DNA of 64,000 bases from DASQWC01 sp035640475 (GTDB lineage: Bacteria; Actinomycetota; JAICYB01). Positions 28,948-36,939 of the stretch are shown here, in pieces. Numbering within the stretch: position 1 is the stretch's first letter; every line of letters begins with the position of its first letter. Both the position numbers and the translations under genes were made by a program. Under the pieces are notes generated by a model. It did not search any database. It had not been told where the DNA came from and saw nothing but the letters and a program-made list of their open reading frames with translations. Location of the stretch: the NCBI GenBank assembly GCA_035640475.1, contig DASQWC010000023.1, forward strand, positions 1 through 64,000, given 5' to 3'.

Positions 28948-29808
28948 CTAAGAAACGGTGCGCTCGGCGGCGAGCACCGTGTTCCACATGAGCATGGCGC
29001 GCGTCATCGGGCCGACACCGCCAGGCACCGGTGTGATCGCGCGAACCTTCTGTGAGACCGATGCGAAGTCCACGTCACCGACGAGCTTGCCCTCCGCGTT
29101 CGGCGTCGTCCCGACGTCGATGAGGACGGCGCCTTCCGAAACGTGTTCCGCCGTGATCATGCCCGGGCTCCCCGCTGCGGCGACGACGATGTCCGCTCGC
29201 GACGTGTAGCGCGCGAGGTCGCGCGTGCCCGTGTGACAGATCGTGACCGTCGCGTTCGCGTCGTCGGCCTTGTTCGACAGCAGCACCGAAAGCGGACGAC
29301 CGACGAGAACGCTGCGCCCGACGACCACGACGTGCTGACCGGCGATGGGCACGCCGGTTCGGACGAGCAGCTGCTGCACGCCGTATGGCGTGCACGAGAT
29401 GAAGCGCGGCTGCCCGCGCATGAGCAGCCCCTGGTTCGTTGGGTGGAGCCCGTCGATGTCCTTGACCGGCGCGATGCGGCTCAGGAACGTCAGCTCGTCG
29501 AGGTGAGGAGGGATCGGTGTCTGGAGCAGGATGCCGTGGATCGAAGAATCCGCGTTGAGCGAATCGATCAGTTCCTCGAGGTCGTCGGCCTCGGTGGCCG
29601 GCGGCAACTTGTGCGTGACCTCGGCGATGCCGAGCTTGCGGGCGTCGCGACCCTTGAGCCGCACGTAGGTGGCGGACGCCGGGTCGTCCCCGACGAGGAT
29701 GACAGCGAGTCCGGGAACGACGTCCTTGTCCCCGAGAGCCGCGATCCGGCCGCGGAGCTCGTCGAAGACCTCTTCGGCAATCTTCCTGCCGTCGATGATG
29801 TCGGCCAC
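28948..29808 (-). CDS. folD: methylenetetrahydrofolate dehydrogenase/cyclohydrolase FolD
   Basis: A 286-aa bifunctional enzyme of one-carbon metabolism interconverting 5,10-methylene-, methenyl- and 10-formyl-THF with NADP. Motifs: DIIDGRKIAEEV at the N-terminus, YVRLKGRDARKLGI containing the catalytic Lys, LLQTPIPPHLD, DIDGLHP, VVGRSVLVGRPLS and TPVPGGVGPMTRAML. GTG 29808 was chosen because GGAGG precedes it and the FolD N-terminus starts there; the 45 extra residues of the longer frame lack similarity. Confidence 0.95.
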   Translation of the reverse strand: MADIIDGRKIAEEVFDELRGRIAALGDKDVVPGLAVILVGDDPASATYVRLKGRDARKLGIAEVTHKLPPATEADDLEELIDSLNADSSIHGILLQTPIPPHLDELTFLSRIAPVKDIDGLHPTNQGLLMRGQPRFISCTPYGVQQLLVRTGVPIAGQHVVVVGRSVLVGRPLSVLLSNKADDANATVTICHTGTRDLARYTSRADIVVAAAGSPGMITAEHVSEGAVLIDVGTTPNAEGKLVGDVDFASVSQKVRAITPVPGGVGPMTRAMLMWNTVLAAERTVS

Positions 29809-29906
29809 GCCGCCCTCCAGATCCTCCGGAACCGTAGGGTACTTCGGGCCGGCGACGGCGGTGAACCGAACGCGGGGCCGCGGTGTTGAGGAGGAAAGAG
29901 CACCCA

Positions 29907-30431
29907 ATGGACGACGACGACCGGGAGAGGGCGATGCGCTCACTCGAGCGATGGGTCACGGCGTACCAGCCCGTCGTCTTCCGCGCGGCTTACCTCGTCC
30001 TCCGCGACACGGCCGCCGCCGAAGACGTCGCCCAAGAGACCTTTCTCCGCGCCTACCGGGCCGCGCATCGCGTCGACCCCGGCGAGGGTGTACGGCCGTG
30101 GCTCTACCGCATCGCGGTGAACACGGCCCTCAACGAGGTCCGGCGTCGCAAGCGCGAGAAGGCCGCGCTCGAGCGCCACCGTCCGTTGACGGTCGCGGCC
30201 GACCCGTCCGACGCGAGCGACACCGCGGCCGTCGTCGCCGAGGCGATCGAGCGGCTCCCCGACCGGCTGCGAGTGACGATCATCTGCCGTTACTTCCTCG
30301 ACCTGTCCGAGCGAGAGATCGCGACCGTTCTCAAGGTTCGCCCCGGGACCGTTAAGTCGCGCCTGCACGAGGCGCGCCGATTGCTCGCCGGTGACGACGA
30401 GCTCGCCGTTGCAGCGGGCGCAGGTGGGTGA
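29907..30431 (+). CDS. ECF-type RNA polymerase sigma factor
   Basis: A 174-aa sigma-70-family factor. Region 2 includes YLVLRDTAAAEDVAQETFLR and RPWLYRIAVNTALNEVRRRK; region 4 includes LPDRLRVTIICRYFLDLSER and the helix-turn-helix VLKVRPGTVKSRLHEARRLL. GAGGAGGAAAG precedes ATG 29907. The downstream membrane protein overlaps it by 4 bases and is the likely partner or regulator. Confidence 0.92.
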   Translation: MDDDDRERAMRSLERWVTAYQPVVFRAAYLVLRDTAAAEDVAQETFLRAYRAAHRVDPGEGVRPWLYRIAVNTALNEVRRRKREKAALERHRPLTVAADPSDASDTAAVVAEAIERLPDRLRVTIICRYFLDLSEREIATVLKVRPGTVKSRLHEARRLLAGDDELAVAAGAGG

Positions 30432-31573
30432 GACAGATGCGCAAAGATATCGAGACGGACATCCGCATGGCGCTGGACGCGAAGGCTCACGAAGTCGAGC
30501 TTCCGTCCGGCCTGGCCGACCGAACGCTGAAGGCCGCGCGCGAGGCGGCGAGGCCGACGCTCCGAGAGCGGCTGCGCGGACTGACCGACGCGTGGCGGCT
30601 ACGCGCGCCGGTCACCGGCTACCCGCGCTGGATCTACGCGGGCGGCGCCGTAGCCACGGCGGTATTGCTGTTCGCCGTCGGCACGCTCGTGCGAACCGAC
30701 CCGGTTCTCGATCGGCCGGTCGCCGAGCCGGCGATCGCCGGGCCCACGATTCTTGAGGACTCATCCGGCAGGATTGGAAGAGACGAAGGCACCGGGGCCG
30801 AAGACACCGGGGGCGAGCTCAAGCCGGCTCCCGCGGAAGGCGGCGGCGCGGGCGGATCGTCGCCGGGAGCGGCAACGACGCAGATCGCGCCGGTTCCCCC
30901 GGTTCCCGGCGGACGCCCCGGGCAGTTCCCGCCGAAGATCGTCCGGACGGCCAACATCGACGTCCAGGTCGATTCGTTCGACGCGGCGTGGTCACGCGCG
31001 AATGCGCTCGCCACGACGTACGGGGGGTTCGTGACGAGCTCGCAGGCCTCGATCGAGCGCGGCACGATCACGATGCGCGTGCCGGCCGCCAAGCTCGAGA
31101 AAGCGCTTGCCGACCTGCGCAAGCTCGGCAAGGTGATCCAGTCGACGACGACGGCCGAGGACGTCTCGGCACAGATCGTCGACATCGACGCGCGCCTGCG
31201 CGTGCTCAGCGCCGAGGAAGCGCAGCTCCTCGAGCTGCTCGGCCGGGCGTCCGGAGTCAGTCAGGTCCTGGAAGTGCGCGACCGCCTCAACGCAGTTCGG
31301 CAGGAGTCCGAGTCGCTCAAAGCACAGAAGGAGTACTTCGCAAGCCAGGTCGACTACGCAACGATTAACGCGACGGTCTTCGAGCGCGGTGCCGACGACC
31401 CCGGTGAGCCGGGCGACGACGGCATCCTTCTGGAGGCGTGGCGGACGGCGTTGCGCGCCGGACTCACGATCATCGCCGGATTGCTCGTCGTGCTGGGCGG
31501 TCTGATCCCATTGACCGCGCTCGGGCTCGCCGTATGGTTTGCGGTCAGAACACTGCGCAGACGGAGCGCCTAG
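30428..31573 (+). CDS. DUF4349 membrane protein, likely partner of the sigma factor
   Basis: A 381-aa protein: ~65-residue cytosolic N-terminus, membrane helix (WIYAGGAVATAVLLFAVGTL), a Pro/Gly/acidic linker, the extracytoplasmic DUF4349 domain with a coiled-coil middle (LRVLSAEEAQLLELLGRASG) and a C-terminal membrane helix. GTGA overlaps the sigma-factor stop; an ATG three codons on is the other start. The operon and the N-terminal cytosolic segment suggest an anti-sigma role, but no zinc-binding anti-sigma (HxxxCxxC) motif is present. Confidence 0.8.
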   Translation: MRQMRKDIETDIRMALDAKAHEVELPSGLADRTLKAAREAARPTLRERLRGLTDAWRLRAPVTGYPRWIYAGGAVATAVLLFAVGTLVRTDPVLDRPVAEPAIAGPTILEDSSGRIGRDEGTGAEDTGGELKPAPAEGGGAGGSSPGAATTQIAPVPPVPGGRPGQFPPKIVRTANIDVQVDSFDAAWSRANALATTYGGFVTSSQASIERGTITMRVPAAKLEKALADLRKLGKVIQSTTTAEDVSAQIVDIDARLRVLSAEEAQLLELLGRASGVSQVLEVRDRLNAVRQESESLKAQKEYFASQVDYATINATVFERGADDPGEPGDDGILLEAWRTALRAGLTIIAGLLVVLGGLIPLTALGLAVWFAVRTLRRRSA

Positions 31574-31950
31574 CGGAGCTTGTCCCAGACTTGCGGGAAT
31601 CCTTCGTAGATTCCCGCGGGGAGCCGCTCGAGCTCGGCGATCACCATCGTCGGCGCGTGCATCTGAATCGCGTTCTCGAGGAGCTCCTCGCGAGTCGCGG
31701 GGTAGCGCCGCTCGAGGTAGCGCGCGATCTCTCGCCGACGCTCGACTTGATCGTGCGGCATGGAGCCGGGAGGCGAGTCGCCGTCCGTGGAGATGACGGC
31801 GTCGGGCGCCGGCTCACCATCGGCCGGTCCTTCCTTCTCGCGCGACTCTTGCGCGCGACTGTCGGCCGGCAACCCGCGCGTCAACGGCTCGACTTCGCGC
31901 TCGAGCTCGTCGTCAACCCGCGGCGCGTGCTTGTCGCTCGTCCGATCCAT
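31570..31950 (-). CDS. DUF2795 domain protein
   Basis: A 126-aa acidic protein. The first ~70 residues are low-complexity and charged; the C-terminus has the DUF2795 pattern EIARYLERRYPATREELLEN followed by VIAELERLPAGIYEGFPQVW. The family is a small actinobacterial domain of unknown function. Its stop overlaps the convergent DUF4349 gene by 4 bases. Confidence 0.72.
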   Translation of the reverse strand: MDRTSDKHAPRVDDELEREVEPLTRGLPADSRAQESREKEGPADGEPAPDAVISTDGDSPPGSMPHDQVERRREIARYLERRYPATREELLENAIQMHAPTMVIAELERLPAGIYEGFPQVWDKLR

Positions 31951-32004
31951 GACGGTGAGTTACCCGGTTAGCAGGAACGGCAACCTGCGTTTTTCGGCCG
32001 TTCG

Positions 32005-32331
32005 TCAGCGCGGCGAGCCGGTTGTTGCGATGCCGTTGCGGCGGCAGCGAGCGCACTGATCGTCGGTATCGGCGTCCTCGAGACCGACGACGACGACGCT
32101 CACGCCCTCGTTGATCTCGAAGCTCCGCTCGACGCCCGGAACGACGTCGCCGAGCCCTTCGTCCGCGAGACGACCAAGCGCACGTTCGATCTCGTCGGTC
32201 GACGCCCGCGCGTGACCTCCGTGTGTCTCCGCAGCCAGCTCACGCACCGTCGTCGTGGCGACGCCCTCGTCATCGACGTGCTCGACGCGCACGGGCGTTC
32301 CGTTTTCGTTCAACTCGACATGCCAGCGCAC
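32005..32331 (-). CDS. small protein of unknown function with CxxC
   Basis: A 108-aa protein starting RWHVELNENGTPVRVEHVDD, with a middle helical part and a C-terminal CARCRRNG zinc-knuckle-like CxxC. No family recognised. GTG 32331 gives a natural start 10 bases after the STAS gene; the longer frame overlaps that gene. Likely cotranscribed with the STAS/zinc-ribbon gene. Confidence 0.6.
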   Translation of the reverse strand: MRWHVELNENGTPVRVEHVDDEGVATTTVRELAAETHGGHARASTDEIERALGRLADEGLGDVVPGVERSFEINEGVSVVVVGLEDADTDDQCARCRRNGIATTGSPR

Positions 32332-32341
32332 CGTTAGCGGC

Positions 32342-32776
32342 CTACAGTGCCCCGTCGCAGTTCGGGCAGATGCGAGCCGAGGCAGAGACACGGAACTCGC
32401 ACAGCGGACAGCGGAACGTGTCGGGCGGGTGGCCGTCGACGTAGGTGAAGACCTCGGTCAGGCCGGTTATCTCGAGCAGCCGTTGCACGGCCGGCGAAAC
32501 GACACCGAGCAGGAGCGATCCGAGCGCTTTGTCCTCAACGCGCCGCTTCAGCCGGAGCAGCAGACGAAGCCCGGTCGAATCGATGAACGTGACACGCGCC
32601 ATGTCGAGGACGACATATGCCGGCGCGTGCTCCATGAACGACTCGAGCGTCGGCTCGAACTCCTCGACGGCGGCGAGATCGATCTCACCCTCGAGCCCCA
32701 CCGTCAGGACGGATGTGTCCTGATCGACGATCCAGTCGAAGCGACGTCCATGGCCGGTGACGTGCACCTGACTCAT
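32342..32776 (-). CDS. STAS-domain protein with C-terminal zinc ribbon
   Basis: A 144-aa protein. Residues ~10-110 form a STAS (anti-sigma-factor antagonist) domain with LDMARVTFIDSTGLRLLLRL, in which the serine of DSTGL is the usual phosphorylation site. Residues ~118-142 add a zinc ribbon (CPLCEFRV, then CPNCDG). STAS antagonists usually lack such a tail, so this may contact nucleic acid or a partner. ATG 32776 follows a GGGGGG tract acting as a Shine-Dalgarno. No matching RsbW-type kinase is nearby. Confidence 0.82.
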   Translation of the reverse strand: MSQVHVTGHGRRFDWIVDQDTSVLTVGLEGEIDLAAVEEFEPTLESFMEHAPAYVVLDMARVTFIDSTGLRLLLRLKRRVEDKALGSLLLGVVSPAVQRLLEITGLTEVFTYVDGHPPDTFRCPLCEFRVSASARICPNCDGAL

Positions 32777-32949
32777 GCGGCCCGCCCCCCTGCAAGCCGG
32801 AGGTCCATCTCGGACCACTCTATACCCGTTGCTTCAAATGGTAACCCGGCGGTTCACCGAGCCAAAAGACGGGTATCTGACCCCTCTTGTGAGTCCGCGG
32901 CGCTTGGCCGAATCGTTGGATGGGATCAAATCCGACGGCAGGGACGACG

Positions 32950-33318
32950 GTGGTTAAGAAGAGAGACACCCTCGGCGCCCGTATGCGCGCTGCACGCCTG
33001 GCGGCCGGACTGAGCCAAACAGAACTCGCCGACCGCAGCGGAATTCCCAAACCGACCCTGTCGCGCTACGAGAACGATCACGTCTTGCCGTCCATTCCGA
33101 CCCTGCGGCGTGTGGCTCGCGCCATGGGACACGCCGTCAGTGAGCTGCTGACTGCCTCGGACCGGTGCGACGAGCCTCTGGCCGACGCCCTGCGGCGGCG
33201 AGGCATCGAGATTCGCTCACTCGCACAGGCCGAGCGGATCGTCGACCTGATCGAGGAGAACCTGACCTACCGGCGCGAAGCGCCGGCGCGCCGAACGGCC
33301 GCCAAAGCAATCCGTTAG
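32950..33318 (+). CDS. XRE-family helix-turn-helix regulator
   Basis: About 122 aa, with an N-terminal XRE/Cro helix-turn-helix (ARMRAARLAAGLSQTELADR, then KPTLSRYENDHVLPSIPTL) and a short helical C-terminus with no effector domain. GTG 32950 has AGGGA upstream; an in-frame ATG at 32920 would add 10 residues. It lies 13 bases before the MetE-like operon and on the same strand, so it could regulate or be cotranscribed with that operon. Confidence 0.82.
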   Translation: MVKKRDTLGARMRAARLAAGLSQTELADRSGIPKPTLSRYENDHVLPSIPTLRRVARAMGHAVSELLTASDRCDEPLADALRRRGIEIRSLAQAERIVDLIEENLTYRREAPARRTAAKAIR

Positions 33319-33331
33319 TCTCCCTCCCGAC

Positions 33332-34321
33332 GTGCGACTCATCCTGGCCAACCATTCCAGCTATCCGCGTGTGGGCGAAGGTGCCGACGCGCAGCGCCTT
33401 CGGCGTGCTTACGCGCGCCGGGAGACCGGCAAGCTCACCGACGAGGAGTTCGACAAACTCGTCCGCGGCTATGTCGCCGAGGTCATCGGCGAGCAGGAAG
33501 CAGCGGGTCTCGACCTCGTCACCGACGGTCTCGTCTACTGGTACGACCTCATCGCGCATCCAACATCGAGGCTGGACGGCGTCAAGATCGCCGGCATCGT
33601 TCGTTTTTTCGACACCAACACGTACGTCCGCCAGCCGGAGGTCGTCGGCAAGATCGGAGGAGCCTTCGGGCTCGCCGACGAGTACGCGGCGGCGAAGAAG
33701 GACACGAAGACCGAGCTGAAGGCCGTTATGCCGGGCCCCTACACACTCGCGCGGCACTCGATCATCAAGTCCAACGGCGACCTGAGCTCGCTCGCACTCG
33801 CCTACGCGGAGATCGTGGGGGCCGAGCTCGAGGCGCTGGCGAAGGCCGGCGCCCGGTACGTCCAGATCGACGAGCCGTCGCTTCTGAAGTATCCGGACGA
33901 CGCTGAGCTCGTGCGCAACGTCCTAGCGCGCGCCGTGGCAAACAAGGGCGACCTCGTCGTCGGGCTCGCGACGTACTTCGGCGATGCGACGACGATCTAC
34001 GGCGAGCTCCTGAACATGCCGGTCGACATGCTGGCCGTCGACCTTCAGTACGGACCGGGCCTGCTCGACATGATCGTCCAGCACGGCTCCGACCGCCCCA
34101 TCGCGCTCGGCGCGATCGACGGACGCAACACCAAGCTCGACGACACGAAAGACCTCGCCCGGGACGTCGGCCGGGTGATGGAGGCGCTCGGGTCCCGCGG
34201 TGTGGAGGAGGTTCACCTCCAGCCCTCGTGCGGCCTGGAGTTCCTGCCCCGTGACCGGGCCAAACGTAAGCTGGAGCGCATGAGCGAGATCTCCGAAGCG
34301 ATCTCGAAGGCGGGTTCATGA
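33332..34321 (+). CDS. MetE-family protein, N-terminal-half-like
   Basis: A 329-aa protein with the cobalamin-independent methionine synthase barrel fold. TDGLVYWYDLIAHP, GIVRFFDTNTYV, PGPYTLARHS, YVQIDEPSLL and LATYFGD resemble the N-terminal half of long MetE, which lacks catalytic zinc. The His-x-Cys ligand pair is absent (Leu-Ala-Thr-Tyr-Phe at the site); only PSCGLEF retains a cysteine. It overlaps the next gene, a C-terminal-half-like paralogue, by 4 bases, so the pair is best read as a split MetE-type enzyme. The substrate may be homocysteine or another thiol. Confidence 0.75.
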   Translation: MRLILANHSSYPRVGEGADAQRLRRAYARRETGKLTDEEFDKLVRGYVAEVIGEQEAAGLDLVTDGLVYWYDLIAHPTSRLDGVKIAGIVRFFDTNTYVRQPEVVGKIGGAFGLADEYAAAKKDTKTELKAVMPGPYTLARHSIIKSNGDLSSLALAYAEIVGAELEALAKAGARYVQIDEPSLLKYPDDAELVRNVLARAVANKGDLVVGLATYFGDATTIYGELLNMPVDMLAVDLQYGPGLLDMIVQHGSDRPIALGAIDGRNTKLDDTKDLARDVGRVMEALGSRGVEEVHLQPSCGLEFLPRDRAKRKLERMSEISEAISKAGS

Positions 34322-35337
34322 GCGTCGGGAGAGAGAAGCTCGCCAAGCTCGGCATCGAGCTGCCGATGCTGCCGATCACGGCGGTGGGCAGCTACGCGAA
34401 GCCGGAGAGCCTGCTCAAGGCGCGGACCAAGTTCTCGCGCGGCGACATCTCGCGTGACGAGCTGCGCAAGCACGAGGAAGAAGCCACCGCGATGTGGATG
34501 GGCTTCCAGAACGAGATCGGCGTCGACGTCCCCGTGGACGGCGAGATGTACCGCGGCGACATGGTCGCCTTTTTTGCCGACGAGATGGACGGCTTCGAGC
34601 GCGGCGGGCTCGTCCGCTCTTACGGCAACCGCTTCTACCCAAAGCCGATCATCACGAGCGAGGTCCGGTGGCGCGGGCCGATGACCATCGACTGGTGGCG
34701 GTTCTCACAGTCGCTCACCGACAAGCCGGTCAAGGGCATGTTTACCGGCGGTTACACGGTTATGGACTGGTCGTTCAACGAGTTCTACCCCGACCGCAAG
34801 GCCACCGCGCTCGCGCTCGCGCGTGAGTTCCGCAAGGAGGTCGAGGCACTCGTCGAGGCGGGCTGCAAGATCATCCAGGTCGACGAACCGGCCGTCTCGG
34901 TCCGCGCCGATGAGATCGACATCGCGCTCGAAGCGATGCAGATCACCTGCGAAGGCATCGACGCGTACTTCATCACCCATGCGCTCGAGTACGGCTATCC
35001 CGAGACCGTCTTCCCGGACGTCCTCGGCCTGGCCGTCGACAACTTCGACATGGAGTTCGCGAACTCCGACTTCAGCTTCCTCCAAGGCCTGCGCGACTTC
35101 GGCTTCGACAAGGACCTGTCCCTCGGGGTCGTGGACGTTCACACGCACGTGATCGATGCGGTGGACGACGTCGAAGCACGCATCCGCAAAGCGATCGACC
35201 TGCTCCCGATCGACACCATCTGGCCGGATCCGGATTGCGGCCTGAAGACCCGCACGGTCGAAGAGGCGCAGGGCAAGATGCGCGCGATCGCCGAGGCGAC
35301 GAAGCGCGTGCGCTCCTCGCTCCCGTCGCGTGTCTGA
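34318..35337 (+). CDS. MetE-family protein, C-terminal (catalytic-half)-like
   Basis: A 339-aa MetE-type barrel beginning with LPITAVGSYAKPESLLKAR, with VDVPVDGEMYRGDM, MTIDWWRFSQSL, GCKIIQVDEPAVSVRA and the final zinc motif PDPDCGLKTRTVEEA. In MetE the zinc ligands are His-x-Cys, Glu and Cys. Here the first motif reads ITHALEYGY, so His is kept but Cys is replaced by Leu, while Glu (MEFANSD) and the final Cys remain. Either a three-ligand site or different chemistry is implied. ATGA overlap with the previous gene. Confidence 0.75.
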   Translation: MSVGREKLAKLGIELPMLPITAVGSYAKPESLLKARTKFSRGDISRDELRKHEEEATAMWMGFQNEIGVDVPVDGEMYRGDMVAFFADEMDGFERGGLVRSYGNRFYPKPIITSEVRWRGPMTIDWWRFSQSLTDKPVKGMFTGGYTVMDWSFNEFYPDRKATALALAREFRKEVEALVEAGCKIIQVDEPAVSVRADEIDIALEAMQITCEGIDAYFITHALEYGYPETVFPDVLGLAVDNFDMEFANSDFSFLQGLRDFGFDKDLSLGVVDVHTHVIDAVDDVEARIRKAIDLLPIDTIWPDPDCGLKTRTVEEAQGKMRAIAEATKRVRSSLPSRV

Positions 35338-36085
35338 CCGTCCGCTCGACGGTCTCGTCGCGATCGTCACCGGGTCGTCCCGCGGCATGGGACGCGGCAC
35401 GGCCGCCCATCTGGGCTCCCTGGGCGCGAAGGTCGCCGTCTGCTACGTCCGGAACAAGGACATGGCCGAAGAGCTCGCCGATCAGATCCGCTCCGGCGGC
35501 GGCGAAGCAGACGCGTTCGGAGCCGACCTCACAACCGAGGATGGCGCGACCTCGCTCATCTCGTCGGTTGTCGATCGCTTCGGCGGCCTCGACATCCTCG
35601 TATGCAACGTCGGCGGCTTTCTGCGAAAGCCGTTCGAGGAGACGACAGTCGACGAGTGGCGCGACCAGTTCGCGCAGAACACCGACACGATGTTCTTCTG
35701 CATACGTGCCGCGCTTCCGCACATGAAGACGAAAGGGTCTGGACGCATCGTGAACTTCGCCGCCGCGGGCGCCGAGTTCCCGTCGCGGCAGTCGAACTTC
35801 GCTGCGTACGCGGCGGCGAAGGCAGCAGTCGTGGGCTTCTCGCGAGCACTCGCGCGGGAGCTCGGCCCGGAGCACATCACCGTCAACGTCATCGCGCCGG
35901 GCATCGTCTCCGACAACGCCCCGACGCGCGACGAGGCGCGCGCCATCGGGTTCGTGAAGCACACGCCGGTCGGGCGGGTCGGCGCCGCGCAAGATGTCGC
36001 CGAAGCGGTCGCGTTTCTCGTCCGGCCGGAGGCCGACTACATCACCGGCGCGGTCCTCGAGGTCGGCGGAGGATGGCGGGTCTAA
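35330..36085 (+). CDS. short-chain dehydrogenase/reductase
   Basis: A 251-aa classical SDR with cofactor motif TGSSRGMG, CNVGG in place of NAGG, and the catalytic YAAAK. At the position of the catalytic Ser (13-16 residues before Tyr) the sequence is FAAAGAEF, so Ser appears to be Ala. GTG 35330 overlaps the previous gene by 8 bases. Operon context suggests it oxidises or reduces an intermediate made by the MetE-like pair. Confidence 0.88.
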   Translation: MSDRPLDGLVAIVTGSSRGMGRGTAAHLGSLGAKVAVCYVRNKDMAEELADQIRSGGGEADAFGADLTTEDGATSLISSVVDRFGGLDILVCNVGGFLRKPFEETTVDEWRDQFAQNTDTMFFCIRAALPHMKTKGSGRIVNFAAAGAEFPSRQSNFAAYAAAKAAVVGFSRALARELGPEHITVNVIAPGIVSDNAPTRDEARAIGFVKHTPVGRVGAAQDVAEAVAFLVRPEADYITGAVLEVGGGWRV

Positions 36086-36939
36086 GCGTCGGTTTCGTGG
36101 GTCTCGGCACGATGGGCGCGCCGATGGCTCGCAATCTCGTTCATGCCGGGTTCGACGTCACGGTGCACAACCGGACACGCTCTCGAGAAGAAGGCTTCCC
36201 GCAGCGCGCGTCGTCCCCGGCCGAAGCCGCGAGCTCGGCCGACGTGGTCGTCACGATGGTGTCGGACACACCGGACGTCCAGGACGTGCTCTTCGGCCCG
36301 GACGGCGTGGCCGAAGGAGCGCGCCCGGGAACCGTTGTCGTCGACATGTCCACGATCGCGCCGGACGCTACGAGGACATTCGGGGAACGACTTGCCGAGC
36401 GCGACGTTCGTTTCGTCGACGCTCCGGTCTCCGGCGGCTCGGAGGGAGCGGAGAAGGCAACGCTCACGATCATGTGCGGCGGCGAGCCGGACGACGTCGC
36501 GCGCGTCCGGCCGGTGCTCGATGCCATGGGGGCCAAGGTCACGCACGTCGGCCCGATCGGATCGGGCCAGCTGACGAAGGCCGTCAACCAGATCGTGATC
36601 GCCGGCTACTTCCTCGCGCTCGCCGAGGGTCTGATCTTCGGTATGAAGGCCGGGCTCGACATGGACAAGGTGCTCGATGCGATCTCCGCCGGCATGTGCC
36701 GGTCGGCCGTCCTCGATATGCGAGCGGCAAACATGCTCAACGACACCTATCCCCTCGGCTTCAAGCTCTCCCTCCACCTGAAAGATCTCGGGATCGCGCT
36801 CGATGCGGCGAAGGCGTTGGGTGTCGAGCTCGACCTGGCCGGGATGGTCAGAGATATCGAGCAGCGCCTGGTCGCCGAGCGCGGCGGCGAGGATTTGTCC
36901 GTCCTGGCGTCCGACGTCCGCCGCCGCGCAGGACTCTAG
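36073..36939 (+). CDS. beta-hydroxyacid dehydrogenase family (GarR/MmsB-like)
   Basis: A 288-aa NAD(P)-dependent dehydrogenase of the 3-hydroxyisobutyrate/tartronate-semialdehyde reductase family. Motifs: FVGLGTMGAPMARNL (Rossmann), DAPVSGGSEGAEKATLTIMC, the catalytic Lys in GSGQLTKAVNQI, and KDLGIALDAAK. ATG 36073 follows GGAGG and overlaps the SDR gene by 13 bases. Confidence 0.9.
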   Translation: MAGLSVGFVGLGTMGAPMARNLVHAGFDVTVHNRTRSREEGFPQRASSPAEAASSADVVVTMVSDTPDVQDVLFGPDGVAEGARPGTVVVDMSTIAPDATRTFGERLAERDVRFVDAPVSGGSEGAEKATLTIMCGGEPDDVARVRPVLDAMGAKVTHVGPIGSGQLTKAVNQIVIAGYFLALAEGLIFGMKAGLDMDKVLDAISAGMCRSAVLDMRAANMLNDTYPLGFKLSLHLKDLGIALDAAKALGVELDLAGMVRDIEQRLVAERGGEDLSVLASDVRRRAGL

